Shown here piece by piece: positions 13,901-26,316 of a stretch of DNA of 64,000 nt. A program made the position numbers and the translations under genes. Source of the stretch: Baylisascaris procyonis (lineage: Eukaryota; Nematoda; Chromadorea; Rhabditida; Ascarididae); NCBI GenBank assembly GCA_037389465.1, contig JAZARR010000059.1, positions 6,967,001-7,031,000 on the forward strand, in the 5' to 3' direction. Under the pieces are notes generated by a model, which saw only the letters and a program-made list of their open reading frames with translations, was not told the origin of the DNA and did not search any database. Numbering within the stretch: the stretch's first letter is position 1; every line of letters begins with the position of its first letter.

Positions 13901-16569
13901 GAATGGAATACCAATTCTAATGGATTAACACATATGAACGCAAATTACGTAGGGATCGGTAATGCAGATCGAAGAAAGAAGTTGATCATCGAACTAAGCA
14001 AGACGCAATATCCGACGATATTAAAAAGAATCTTTCTGAAAATCAAACCTCAGATTCGAGTTTCTCCAAATTGGATTTAAGGTGCATAAGTTCTGCTTCC
14101 CTTGTTGCATAGCGTACCACAGCATCATTTTTCTCCCTTTCAGCAATATCGCACTTCTTTGAAAGCTAAATATATTCATTTCAATAATATATAAGCGAAT
14201 AATCTTAAGGACTTAAAAACTGAGATTAATATGATGATAGTAACGAGCCAAAAGGTTGGAGAGAGATGCCGCATTTCTCGGTTCCCTCGCACTACCGTCA
14301 GAATGGAAAGCTTACTCTCGGAGTTCTTTCGCACTCCTGCCCAGTCCTGACTTTTTGGCAACACTACATGCGCCCATAATTATGGGTCGACTATAGCAAA
14401 AAAAATGTAGCAAAACTGGTTCACTAAAAGAGTATACCTGTGCAATAGTGCTATTCATTTTGGCGGTAACGTCGCTAATGATCTTTACATGATGTGCTTC
14501 CTGTGCCGCACTTCTATCTTTGCATGCCTTTAGTTGATATTCGTATTCCAAAAGCTTCCTTTCCAGCTCATCGAACTTGTTCACTTTTTCACTGAAAGAT
14601 CAAATCGATGAATTAACAAGCATAGCAGCCAAAGATCTTTTCATTTCACCATTTTAGAGAACTCCTGATTCATGCAAGATATGCAACAGGCGAAGTGGGC
14701 GAATGCTTTACACGAAAAAGACCTATAATGCGGCAAACCGATGGAACTCTAAAATTGACGACAACACCTGAGAGGAAAAGGCATTGGTTGAATAACAGTG
14801 AGAAATACACACTAGTATCACCCAATACAAAACTTTACATAAAAGTGAGTAGTGATTCGAAGAAGACCACAGTGGAATACATTTTATATATCAACAGAGG
14901 ATTATGCCCCATACAAAAATGCTGAGCGTGGAAACCAACGAATAAAATCATTCCAAAAATTTTTTTCGTTCCATGAAGGCAGAATTACGCAGATGCATTG
15001 CTTTGATCAGATATAAAAGAAGGCTATAATCGATGTGGCGACTCATGGCATTAAGCACGTGTTTTAGAAAATTTATGCACACCTTTCGGCTCATAAGACC
15101 GTTATCAAGCTCATTTTGCGTAAATAAACTCTGAGTAACTAAATTTGAGTTTGCTATTTGCGATGATTGCTAAAGCAAAATGATGCGGGCCGAAACATTG
15201 GCATAAATCTCTTGAAGCATATGCCTAACATCTTGACACACCTGGTCAACCGTAATCGTAACCGTGAAAGTGTTTTTTTTTTTTTTTTTGCTTAAAGCCA
15301 ACATGAAGGAAAATTTTCTTGGTGATTCAAGGAAGCAAATGTTTTCATTCTGAGGGACTCAAAGTGGTTTTTTATATTCAGTAATCGTGGTTGTGGTTTA
15401 TATAATGTGGTTTATACTCATATACGATGGGAGAGCAGTGATAAAGTTCATCACTCCTCTACCATTCTGACCTTAAATAGACATTTCTGGATATTTGGCG
15501 AGGAGAGAAAGGAAAAATTACCTTCGATAAGTGCGAAGCGATTCCTCAGCGCTTTCGCGTTCGCGAATTGTTTTCAACAATTGCTCTCTGTATTCAGTAT
15601 TCTGCTTTTCCAACCTGCAGTAATTGAATACAACAATAAAGATAGGGTTTTGTTAAATATCATACATAGCTGATTCGACATCAACTGTGATATGAGCAAA
15701 CAAATGCGCTATGCAATAAACATTAGGAAAGCTCGTTGTGAAATCAAGCAGAAATAATCAAAAAACTGTGTAAAAAAACAGTGAGAAGAAAGGAAGCTCA
15801 CCTTTCGACCTCTGTGCATTGAGCTTTATACTTCTCATAAAGGGCAGCAATCTGCGAAAGATTACTCTCTTCAGAAAGTTTACACGAATCCTGAAAAGAA
15901 AGAGGAAAATACTCTTAGTACTTTGCTCAGATAGTAATGAGCACATTAAAGAAATCTGCTTTGTTGAGTGCTACAATGGTTACTGTCCATCAAGGAAAGC
16001 AAAACAAGCGGCATAAATGAGCAAGCTGGAATGAGCATTCCAACACAAGGCAAAGACTCTCTGAAGGATCCGCTAAATATTCAAATCAGATGATTAAATA
16101 ATAAGAAAGAGACGTCGTTAGCTGCTTCACTCAGTGATAAACTGATTTTCATACAAGCACTTTCTCACCTGGAAGGCAACCAGCACAGTTCATGAAACTT
16201 GATCAACTAAACCCTTCACCGTTCCATTTCTGAAAACCTCGTATTGACTATCGACTAGTCGATGATGAACTACTGAGCGTTTTTCATAAACCGACTTCAT
16301 CTCTCACTAGTGGTTCAAGGCAACTGAAGCAATCAAATCGGTTTAGCGATTGAATTTTACAGAACGTCGAGGACGAGACTATTTATGCAAAACCTCCTAA
16401 ACTTGTCACAATTTCCAGGTAGAAGCTTTATATTCTCATCCGTCGGTAGAACATTGTCGAAATTCCGGCAATAAAAACTTACATCATTTTGGAGTGGCGA
16501 TTCACTTAGCGAAACATTGTCGCTAGCACATGAAGGTTTTGTTGCTGGGTTGTCCTCTTCGGTCATCAT
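4978..16569 (-). CDS. cccp-1: CCDC186 / CCCP-1-like Golgi coiled-coil protein, 18 exons
   Basis: In C. elegans CCCP-1 is a RAB-2 effector at the trans-Golgi needed for dense-core vesicle cargo sorting. Exons in order: 16569-16483, 15890-15802, 15614-15522, 14591-14438, 14165-14049, 13728-13660, 13205-13107, 12921-12796, 12139-12069, 11566-11417, 10847-10667, 10202-10043, 9498-9419, 8909-8804, 8422-8200, 7685-7616, 5489-5337, 5058-4978. All phases agree, giving about 702 residues, close to what I recall for the worm protein. Nearly the whole chain is heptad coiled coil. Identification rests on the C-terminus: VLKKKNASNIK (about 482-492), KIVKLQRQLARKQDKIEFLE (568 on), IIQNYALREE (603 on) and LQAVLEDTLYKNITLK (661-676) all match the CCDC186 family. 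The start is ATGATG, 32 nt below a TTTCAG acceptor. The acceptor of exon 8 is uncertain by six nucleotides (12921 or 12927). The intron before the 10847-10667 exon has a GC donor. The largest intron is 5490-7615 (2.1 kb) and contains no recognisable gene. Confidence 0.9.
10848..11416 (-). other. cccp-1: GC-AG intron in cccp-1
   Basis: The exon 11566-11417 ends in phase 2 at GATAG and the intron begins GCAAGC, a good match to the consensus of the rare GC-AG class. The next exon begins after TTTTGCAG with a C that completes an AGC codon. The nearest GT, in GATCTAGTTTAC, would end the exon in phase 0 and break the frame, so the GC donor is required by the reading frame. The intron holds no recognisable gene. 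Confidence 0.75.
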
Positions 16570-16601
16570 TCTTATAGAACTAATTTACTCCCATCACAAA
16601 A

Positions 16602-16607
16602 CTGAAA
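16602..16607 (-). promoter_or_regulatory. Splice acceptor upstream of the cccp-1 start codon
   Basis: On the minus strand a pyrimidine-rich stretch ends in TTTCAG, 32 nt upstream of the first ATG of cccp-1. I see no clear 5' exon feeding it. An acceptor this close to the start with no obvious donor is typical of nematode spliced-leader trans-splicing. A cis-spliced 5' UTR exon farther upstream (17 kb region) remains possible. Confidence 0.5.
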
Positions 16608-16962
16608 CCTCGAAAAGAAAAGATTAAATCAGAATCCAGTACGCATTTACATACACTAACGATGTTGGTATGTTTGTGGGGCAATGAGTGAAAAAACAAG
16701 TCGAACAGGCGCAAAGCCATAGGACTCCGGATGAAGTTTTCCGTACAATAGGATTGAATCACAGCACACGACACACCTTCGAGGAAATGCTTAACCATAT
16801 TGTAGGCGGGAAATCATCAGAGATTAGCCAACTCACATCAACACCATAAACGCATAATCCTCGTCTTACAGTTATTGGAGAGGAGCTTTCCGATAACTGT
16901 TGCATCTTTTCAATGAAAGATGAAATTACCATCCGCAATGAAAGACGAGAGATCAATCTGGT

Positions 16963-17067
16963 TTGGCTGGATGTGATTTGGATTTGGCTGGATGTGGTTT
17001 GGATTTGGCTGGATGTGATTTGGATTTGGCTGGATGTGATTTGGATTTGGCTGGATGTGATTCGGAT
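16963..17067. repeat. 21-bp minisatellite, five copies
   Basis: Five head-to-tail copies of a 21-bp unit beginning TTGGCTGGATGTGATTTGG, nearly identical (one A-to-G in copy 2, one T-to-C in copy 5). Degenerate relatives follow at about 17081-17103 and 17123-17143. Because 21 is a multiple of three, the minus strand stays open and would read as repeats of NHIQPNP inside a 124-codon frame (17284-16910). It lies about 400 bp upstream of the cccp-1 start codon. Confidence 0.9.
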
Positions 17068-17143
17068 GCAGGGAAAGGATTTCGGTTAAATGTGGTTCTG
17101 GATTACGGTCGCAATCGGAGCTGAGGCTGGATGTGATTCGGAT

Positions 17144-19337
17144 ACTAACAAGAAGAAGACATACCCTCACATAGGAATATACGCATTGCAGCAAAAAAGA
17201 AAGCAATAAATATGTAGGCAGAGCGAAACCCGAAATCTCAAGAATAAAATGAAAATTAAAAACGAAATATATAGATGAGATCAAAATAGAACAATGAGGG
17301 AGTCAATGAACTAAATAAGAGACCGCTCTTAGGTCACTAGATTCGAGATTGTTTACGAATATAGAAAAGTTCTACGCTTCAACGATTTTACGAGGGAGCT
17401 CACTTCAAATATGGACATAAAAAGTTCTGAAGCACAACTTGAAACCGCGAAGGCGGAATTTATTTCCCATTCCAAATTCCAAATTCCCTGCTCATAAGTT
17501 CATTACTAATGACCACGATAGGGTTGATCTCGTTGTTACCAAAACAAGGATCGCACTTTACCCATACATTGCACAGATAGCGCAAAAATTGCATCGATCA
17601 TAATTAATTAGAAATTACACTGCACTTTACTCATTATTCAAAGGATTGATACACATAACGTTCGACCAAAGTTCTTCATTACGAATATTCGTCTTACACG
17701 TATTTCAGTGATATCGTTTTGAGAGCGATTTCAAATTCAAATGTTCAAAATTGAACGATCTAGTGTCACTCTTCGAATAAATTCAATATTCGTCTTTCAA
17801 TTCAATAATATTGAATCCTTATCAACAGGAATCAACTATGCCAATATTATTGAAAGTTATATTGGTATTAGAATTCGAGAGAGTCAAATTTTGATATGAA
17901 ACTTATGTTCGAATGATGGTCACATGTTTGTGCTTCGTTTTAGAGAAAAATAAGAAGAGATGAATAAGGATTCTTTGAATAAATATAATATTCTATAAAA
18001 TTATAAGGAATCTTTATTCAAAAGAAATTCAAATATTAAACAGACGAAAATAGCGGAAATCATGATTATACAGAGAGAACGATAATAATATAAGAGTATG
18101 ATATGTACGAAATGAGAATAAATGAAATTTCGACGGAAAAAAACGATCAGGACGAAATTAAAACAGAGAAATAAACTGATTGCTTGTAAAGGACAAGGGC
18201 GCCGTTGATGCTTGTTAATAAGCTTGAAAAGGCTTTTCAGGGGTACCTCAGAGAAATCTCCAACAATTTCAAACAAAGGGCCGATTAAACTTTAGTGGAC
18301 GATATTCCTGAGGTTCAATGTCGAACAACCTTAACCTACCCTCCTAATTAGGTCTATGAAACCAACGAACAATTTAACGAATACCATACGAGTACAACAT
18401 TCTTGCACGTTTTCAACAATTCTTATAACGTTCTCAATGTATAATATTTCACACTGGAACGGGAGTGCATAATACGGTAATATTCAATACATTTGTATTT
18501 CGAAACGATTTTTCGAATAGGCGGGAAATATGCAGACCAAATTAGTAGATCAAAGTGACTTTAAGAGTAATAAAGAGAGATACCAATTCGCTCACTTAAT
18601 TCGAGCCATTGTTGTGGTTTCTCTCATCCAGGAAGTGGTTGTGGATATTGTCTGCGGTTTTTTTTGTGTATGAGCTGTAGTGGGGTTGTATTTGTTGTAC
18701 CGTAGAGGTGTTCTGCATTTCTACGAAGCCTTAATCATATACAATACACATCATGTGAAGGCATGATTTCTATGCTTTTCTACTCGTCGTAAAGACGTAG
18801 TATTATTTATTGTTGGTCTATACTGCGAAACAAAGAAGAATTCTTGTTTTATTGAAAATCGACGATAATAAAAATGAGATGTTTCGAATGTGTTACAATT
18901 AGCGACAATTTATAGGGGTTCATGCGTTTTTTTAAAATTTCAATTATTTACCACATGTTAAATGCTCTTCACGGGATAGAAAACTCCCGATGATGAAATA
19001 TGATGCCTCATCATCGGTCATTGTCATGAGTTAAATAGATCGACCTCATCGTTGTGGCCAAGAATTTAAGAATAAAGAGAAACGTTTTTGGCATCTCAGC
19101 GGTTGAAAAACACACCGTGATGAAATTTCGATGTTGATATGAGGACGTTTTTGAGTTTCTCGATCTCACCTTGCACCTTAAGCATAGTAGGAGCCGTTTT
19201 ATGAAGTTGACTCAAACGGTTGATGAGGTATTATAATGCGTAATGCTCATGTACAACTTACCGATGAGGTTAGATTTAAAGCAGGGCGCCAATGTATATT
19301 CAACGGTGAATGATGGAATTCGTTGATGTAGCTGTGA
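17144..19337. other. Divergent intergenic region between cccp-1 and the NSE2-like gene
   Basis: cccp-1 is transcribed leftwards and the SP-RING gene rightwards from this AT-rich 2.2 kb, so it probably holds promoters or outrons for both. I see no reading frame of interest. Notable content is the inverted repeat at 18987-19017, entered separately, and loosely repeated ATTCAAT/ATTGAAT words around 17700-17830. Confidence 0.5.
18987..19017. repeat. Inverted repeat, perfect 10-bp stem
   Basis: CCGATGATGA (18987-18996) and TCATCATCGG (19008-19017) are exact reverse complements around an 11-nt spacer. The site lies in the outron or promoter region some 360 bp upstream of the NSE2-like start codon. 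It could form a hairpin in RNA or be a binding site; nothing else supports either. Confidence 0.6.
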
Positions 19338-19343
19338 TTTCAG
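19338..19343 (+). promoter_or_regulatory. Splice acceptor upstream of the NSE2-like start codon
   Basis: TTTCAG 31 nt before the ATG at 19375. The frame is open back to 19345 but has no ATG and I see no upstream exon that fits. The geometry mirrors the cccp-1 start and fits spliced-leader trans-splicing. Confidence 0.5.
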
Positions 19344-19374
19344 GTTGTGCTCACGTGGCAACGAAATCATTAAA

Positions 19375-21123
19375 ATGGGACGTGAACAGAATTTGGTTCA
19401 CTTCAACATGTACACAAATGATTTATACGTAATGATCAAATACTTTCATGAACATAGAGATGTGCTGCACTTCCCAATTGAGGAGATGATGCAATTGGCT
19501 GAGAATCTGGAACGTCATGTGAAGTGTAGCAAACAATTGAACGATGAGGTTGAGAATTGCCCTCTTCTAGGGAAACGTTATAAGACTTTCGATGAAATCA
19601 AGCAATTCCATAACAAGAGGTTAGTATTTCTCATAAAATAGTGCTCGCTTTATTTAGTTATCTCAAGCGAGCCAATTCGAATCTTCTTGACAGTTGCGAT
19701 TGACATACGGGGAAAATAGGTATTAGAAAAAGAAAGAAATTAATGTCGCTGTCTTTCTCATCTCGTTCTCTTGATAACTGGGCTAAAGGTAGATTCAGGC
19801 CAAATCCAGTCGAGCTGTGATCAGGATTGAGTAGTATTTAAGCCACGTTTGTGATGAGCTAAATCAGAATTTGCTTTTCTAATATTCCTCTCATTATTTG
19901 TTCGTTGAGAGAAGTTGTGCAGAGCACTCGTCTAGAGTTATTTATTAAACGACCCGTAAACTTTGTGTGAAACTTTTACGGAGGTTGTTTTATTTGTCCT
20001 GATTGCAGTGAATTGTTGAGGAGGGAGAGTCTTAGTGCTTATGAATAAGTCACACTGTGTACGATAATCGAAGATTAGGGGGATCGACATTTCTCAGGAA
20101 GGAGTTTATTCCGTTTGCTGTATTCTCTTTCAATTCGCATTCTCATAGCTCTTATTGATTGGCTGATTAAAGAATGAAAGAACTGATGGGAATCGCGAGG
20201 TTGAAACCAATAGAGCGCTATGAAGCCATGCGCCGTGAACGCTCGCTCACCGTTAACGAGGTTATCAGCAAGGTGGATCCATTCACGAAGGAAAAAATTC
20301 GACATCCACTTCGAAATGTGGTAATTTTTTGTGATGTTTTTTTGTGTTACAATAGAAGTTAAGCATATTTCTGTCTTCTAGACGTTACTGTGAACATAAG
20401 GAAAATTGACTGAGATAGGTGACAAATGAGCCTAAAGATTGCTTCGGGAAGGATGAAAGATGTCGTTCAAATTTTTAATTGTTGACACATTTTCCTGTGT
20501 AGTTCTCGTTTTCGTCCAGTTTATTGTCGGACGGCTTCGCGACTCCGGTTTCATTTCCAAAAGTAGGCTGCAAATTGGGATATGAGTATGCTGATTCTAG
20601 TGAAGTATGAGGGCAGGAAATAGCCATTCTCAAAATCTCTAAGGAATACGACGATAGTGACTGGGGAATGTGCGAGAACTGCTTTAAAAAGTGTTTAAGT
20701 TCCGCCGATGCTGATATTTTTACACTCGCTCTATAGTACACAAAATGTAGTATGCTCTAGCAAGATGCCATTGCCGCCGTTGAATATATTTGTGAAACAG
20801 AATAATCTATCTTTTTTTTGATCTACAAATTTTTGAATGATCTATCTATGTGATGAAATGTCGCGGCAAAAAGACACGGATATGAAGCTGTAGAATTCTG
20901 ATGCACATTTTGTTCGTCTTCTTTTTCATACAGATCTTAGTTTATTGTATTTCAGCTTTGTGGTCACGTATATGATGCGGAAGGTGTGAAAAAAATGCTG
21001 GAACAGAGTGAGAAGGCACAATCTACTGCATGTCCATGTGTGGTTGAGGGATGTGCAAATCCAAATATCAAGATGGACGATATGAAACTCTATTTGGAAT
21101 TCTTTGCCAAGGCTTATCTGTAA
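19375..21123 (+). CDS. NSE2/MMS21-like SP-RING SUMO ligase, 3 exons
   Basis: NSE2 is the SUMO E3 ligase subunit of the nuclear SMC5/6 complex, acting in DNA repair and chromosome segregation. Exons 19375-19619, 20173-20320 and 20956-21123 join in phase to give 186 residues. The first two exons are helical, as in the SMC5-binding half of NSE2. The SP-RING covers about residues 116-175: VDPFTKEKIRHPLRNV, then CGHVYDAEG (C133, H135), then ACPCVVEGC with C159 and C164 spaced as the family's second metal pair. The single-zinc C-H-C-C pattern is typical of NSE2 rather than PIAS proteins. Position 117, often Cys in other members, is Asp. The protein is shorter than human NSE2 (247 residues as I recall), so a missing 5' exon is possible, but an acceptor 31 nt upstream and an in-context ATG make a complete start plausible. 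Confidence 0.85.
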
Positions 21124-21393
21124 GGTTGAAGGAGTTTATTTCATGATACCTTCTACGAACACATTTTATACGTCGTCGGTTTCAAGTGATCTCTCACTAT
21201 GAGTGATGAATATTCTTTCATCATCAATTGAGAGATATTTCGAGGGTGGCTCCTCGGTTGTTCATTTCTGTCATCTCTGTAGCACCCTTCGAATGCTTCC
21301 TTGCAGCGATTTCTTTGTTCATTCTACGCGTTGTTTAATTTCATACGCCAATTTTAATTTATTAGTCGTTTTATGGAATTAGTTATCTTATTC

Positions 21394-21399
21394 AATAAA
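21394..21399 (+). terminator. Poly(A) signal AATAAA
   Basis: Canonical AATAAA about 270 nt after the stop codon of the NSE2-like gene, followed by a T-rich stretch. It is the first canonical hexamer on this strand after the stop and the likely 3' end of that gene. Confidence 0.6.
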
Positions 21400-23827
21400 C
21401 ATTGTTTTATCTCTTTATATGTGCACATCGACATTCCCGCTATATATTTCTAAAAGTATTCTAACTGATACCACCACATCGACAAGCAAATGTGCTTATT
21501 ATACTGAAATTTGAAAACGGTTTTAGTATTCGGCATCATATATACAACATGTTGATTGTCTTTAAATGGAGGTGCCTTGCTATCCTTCAGGCGGATATTT
21601 AATTAGGTATTTGATATATATTAGATGGAAGTTTATTGCAGCAAAATCTGTGATCCTTCTAGTCCACGTATACGGGAAGGCATCTTATTCGTCCATAGCA
21701 ATTTTACGATTCTCACTTTTATGTTTTCACTGCACCCACCTCTCCACTCCTAAGCTTAACCCTTTTCACCCCTGTCTCGGCAGGCAGTTTCCTTACTGCT
21801 ACTGCCATCATCCACGGTGTGCGTCACTTTATCGACCGCAGGTTTTAATTTAGCAACTGAATATTTCTGGACATTTGGGGATGAAGGGTGGGGGGGGGGG
21901 TCCTTTGCCATCTTTCATACACCTCTGTTCGGCTAAAATTCAAGGACTGTCCTGAGTGACACACTCTAAAAATCTTCGAAAACCATTTGTCAAGCGTTCC
22001 ATTGATAGGTTATGAGATGCCCACCAGGTAGATATTTGATTGCTTCCTAATTCCGACTGTGCAGATGTTTTACGCGTAAAAGGATTCGAAGGCACTGCTA
22101 GGGGTTGGCGTCCAATGAAGCTGAGGTCTCCGAATCAAGTGATTCTTCCTTACAGCATCGCCATCGATTGGCCCCAAAACACGGTTCTTTTTTAGGCTTG
22201 TGAGGGTGACGGATTTCAGTAAAATACGGATATATTATCGCGCACGTTTTATTGTTTGTTAGTAAGTTGTGGTATGGAGTCGTTCTAACAGGCTCGACTG
22301 GTTATGAGCACATCGCAGTACCTTCTGCAGCACATTTTTCCATTTGTTTTGCGTTAAGTGGAATTCGATTTGCACATATTAATTGCATTCAATAATAGTT
22401 ATCACAAAATATTTCATTAAATGGTGTGTAGTCGATTTTTGTAGTAGATTATCGACCTCAGCTAGTACCACATCCTGACCTTTGAGCTCAAGATTGCGGC
22501 ATAAAGTAAGATAGCCTCACAGTTGTTCAGCTTGCAATAAACGCAAAACAAAAAATTTCTTTATTTTACAATAATCTCGTACCTGTGGCCTAGTTCCGTA
22601 CCGGTGGCCTCGGTGATGATTTACTGTTCAATGAAAATGTTGAACAAAGGTTGAAGCAATGGGTTTAGCAACGATTGTTTCTCTAAGCCAATAACCAGGT
22701 GCATTCATCTTATGAGAGTGCACCACATCATATTTCGTGCAGGAAAACGGATTTCAACGTGTAGCCCAGCTCGAACCTTTGAGGAAACTGGAAAAATATT
22801 TGAAAAGCGCGCGCTTAGAGTGATGATGCTCATTAAACAACGAAGCCATTTCCTGCGTAGGGCATATTTAAACACTGACGCGAGCGGTTGCGTTGCGTGT
22901 GTGGTCCATAGCAGAGCGATTGGCGCGTTCTAGCAAACATAAGGGTGCAATGTGCGCGAGGCGCGAAGTACGCTGGTTGGTGTAGCAGTTTTCGCCGGAA
23001 ATTATTTCTTTTTTTGTGTATCTTTCATTAAGGCGTTACTGAATTCTTAGAGTTGTGTTCGAAGTTTAGATTAAAGTGTAGAAAAATTCATTCGAAGTGT
23101 TGACTCATATTCCTATTTGCCATTGTTGATTAGACACTGATCTAATAAGGTTTTTGCGATGCTTGAGATGATGATCGCTAAACTTGAAATAAAAGACTCA
23201 CTTTTTGTGGAATGCTCTTTCGATAGAAGGTATTTGATTAATGAAACGATCATTGCTGATCGCTTTCATAGTGATGTGATCGAGTGATGTTTCATATAAA
23301 TAAACTCATTTTTCAACGTGTCTTACTTCGCTCTCTCATGAAGAGCGCTTAGATTTTGCGACGATGAAGAACTAGCTATAAATGGTGAATCACTTTTCTC
23401 ATCTAGAATGAGGCACAAAAATTATACAAGTGAGTTGTAGCATTCTTCAATGCCGTTCAGATATGATCATCTCGTCTTGCGATAAAATCACTAATCGATT
23501 GTTGCATGTGTTCATCTTGAAATTGCATCTGAAAAAAGCGCCTTGTATTGAGAATATTAAGGTGAAGTCAATTCTTCACTATTCGTAAAGTTTTATTTTC
23601 ATCTGATGCAGCACAAACCTCTGTTAACCTCTGAATAGATGTCATCAACTTATCGATGTGGTGAAAATTAGCAGCAATCATTTTAGCACTTTATTTCTCA
23701 CTTATCGAGCTTCTGCGCTGTGAAATGTTCTTCATGAACAAGTTTTCCTTTCACTTCACATTTAAAAATCTCTTGAGAACTTTTCTCAAGAAGCATCTTA
23801 CAAAAGACTGTGGCTGAGGGGTGACGC

Positions 23828-23851
23828 GGGGAAGGGAGGGGGGGGGGTGGG
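23828..23851 (+). repeat. G-run tract with quadruplex potential
   Basis: Runs of 4, 3, 10 and 3 G separated by one or two bases on the plus strand. Similar shorter G tracts occur at 21889-21900, 29055-29077, 39027-39041, 39330-39340 and 56126-56138. Only the run pattern supports a quadruplex; slippage or assembly error in homopolymers is also possible. Confidence 0.6.
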
Positions 23852-24316
23852 AATATGGTGTCCAAGGCAATAAACCAAATACGAAGCCACGCTATTCAAC
23901 TGATCTTCTACTCTGAGGGTTCTGAAGATCCACTTATATCTCCTTCTGATGATCTTTCAAGATATCGTTGCTTAAATCTATAATTTTCCCTTTCCTAAAG
24001 CGAAGTCGGCACCTATGTGTTGGCATCACTCACGAGAGGCAAAAAGGCCTAGTAAGTGAGGGTTGTGAAATCCCATTGTAAGTGTTGTAGATGTATTCTT
24101 ATATTGCCTCCTATATTTTAGATGTAGTAAAGTTGTCCACTTTATTGTAGATGAGCTTATCCTCCATCTACCATCCAACCTCAAATCGCAACCCGAACCC
24201 CTGAGGTTATGACCGAATAAAAGTCTGTTCGGGATGGAGAGAGGCCGCAAAAGAAAGCCGATGAGAAACTAAATATTTTTCTTATTCAAACGTGTTCACC
24301 CTACAATCGTTAAACT

Positions 24317-24709
24317 AGGTCACAACTTAATCCATGTCTTGGAATGCAAATAGGCTCATCTATGGTTGATGCGTTGCGTCGGCATGAAGAAGATATAGTA
24401 TCTCAGTCCCCATCGCTCGCATAGCCGGGAAAAATGAGAGACCCTTCACATTTGATGGGGCAGAATTATGTAGATAACACACGACCAGCTTTGCGTGCTA
24501 GGCTTCATCAAACGCTCAGTGGACTACCGCACGCGAGCAGTCTCCAGACGTGTGAAGATCCTCTGAAGCCGTCTCGCACTGTAGATTCTTTGAACATTGC
24601 TTCAGCGTTCGTGTGAGGATTCTCGAAGCATTTAAGTTCTATGTGGTGTTTAGATAACGACGATTCATCCCGAAGCGTAGAGGTGGCCGCAAATCTTGAT
24701 GGAGAATGA
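24317..24709 (+). pseudogene. Possible decayed reading frame, family not recognised
   Basis: A single plus-strand frame of about 130 codons reads like protein but has in-frame stops at 24422-24424 and 24614-24616 before ending at 24707-24709. Recognisable words are MVDALRRHEEDIVSQSPSLA before the first stop, RARLHQTLSGLPHASSLQ between the two, and NDDSSRSVEVAANLDGE after the second. Local G+C is higher than in the flanks. It may be a remnant of a host gene or mobile element. I recognise no family, and no terminal repeats were seen. Confidence 0.3.
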
Positions 24710-26270
24710 ATGCCTTAGCTCACCCATAATTTGGGTTTCTTTTCCGTTTTATCATATTCCCACGTTATAAACATTTAAATCGAAACTTAAATGGCGGTAG
24801 GTCCTTTGCATAATCTTTAAGGTGCGCCACCATCCTTGCCATGTTGTGTTTTTTACTCCCATCGGATATCATTTTCATGTCTTTTGTGATTTTCGAAAAA
24901 CATCGATAGCAGGAGAAGGGCAATTTTCACTCGTCAGTCTACATTTTAGACTTAGCAATTGCTTTGTAAGCTCGAATAAATTTGTGCTGTAACGCTTAGG
25001 CCGTATGCACATCCCGGTTCCAAATGTCAACCCCAAATGATTGGAAGCCGTTGATTTGTTTCCCGTTGATGATGGCATTTTACAACGATTGCATCAAATT
25101 GAATGAAATTTCAGAAGATAGACATCTGATTCTCTGCCTTAAGAAATTAGTCTTTTTCAACGTTGATCCTTCTTTCGATAGCACTCATATGAATGGATGT
25201 GGTGATTAGATTTTCGAGAGTACCTGAATTTTGAGGAAACTTCAGCAGTGGCACTTTAGTTAGTGATGATATCGAAAATAGTAGTAGCATAAAAACGGTA
25301 CAATTTGAGGTTATCAGCTGTTTCAAACGTTTCCGCTCTCATTCGCTCCATAATTCTTTTCTTCATATGATTATTCCAAATATACAATTGCGAAATATTT
25401 TTGAGGCATTTATATATACGCTTTCCCGTTATGCGTATTTACGAGTGCAATTTTATTGCACACTTGGCTGTTTTATAAAGAAGGCGCATGCAGATATTGC
25501 CCAAGTTTTTATTTTTAACAACTCTATGACTTTTGTGAGGGAATTTCGTTGATTTTCATATGGTAAACAATGAAGTATCGAAGGAATAATTGGTCATATT
25601 CGATGCCCGAGAAGTTTTTAAGGGGCGTGCGTGTATGCGTGATCGTTGGCTGTCTCCTCTTCATCCTCCACTGAGGCGTGCCAATCGATCGCATCGTAGC
25701 GTTTCAGAGAGAGAGGGCTATACAGGTGGCTTAGCGATACCTTAGCTCGAAACTGTTTCACAGAGATTCGTCAGTTGCCTTTCCGTACCTCTTATCACTG
25801 TTTACTGTCAGATGTTTGCGTTTTTGTTTTTTTTTTTTTTTTGAATTTCGATTTCCCTCATCGAAATGAGTGCATCGAAGTGCTTAATGGTCGTATTTTA
25901 TCATCGACCATCCTTGCTTACATAGAATGAATTATTCGTGGAGAATAACAAAGAAAACAGATTCAACAACGCTGATGGAGATATGCAGCAGTTCCATTCT
26001 TATGAAATCCTTTTCCGCATTGTTTCATTTTGTCTTTTTCATGCATTTTTTCTAAACCTTTGTGTTGTGCTGATATTTATTTTTCTTTGCTTTTATCTTT
26101 TTAAGTCTCTTTTTATAGATTATTGCTGCTTATTATCTTTTTTTTTTCTCCGACGCTCACCGTGCAAAAATAATTAATTACTAGTGGAATTTAGCGTTGT
26201 TTTTAAATATGAGGATGTTTACTAGGAATTCTGAAATTATATACGGCAGTATATAAACATTTGAACATGA

Positions 26271-26271
<1 letters not shown>

Positions 26272-26310
<39 letters not shown>
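26272..26310. repeat. TA dinucleotide microsatellite
   Basis: Uninterrupted TA repeat of 39 bp. It keeps two overlapping minus-strand frames open that would read as runs of Tyr-Ile; those frames are artefacts. Confidence 0.95.
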
Positions 26311-26316
<6 letters not shown>

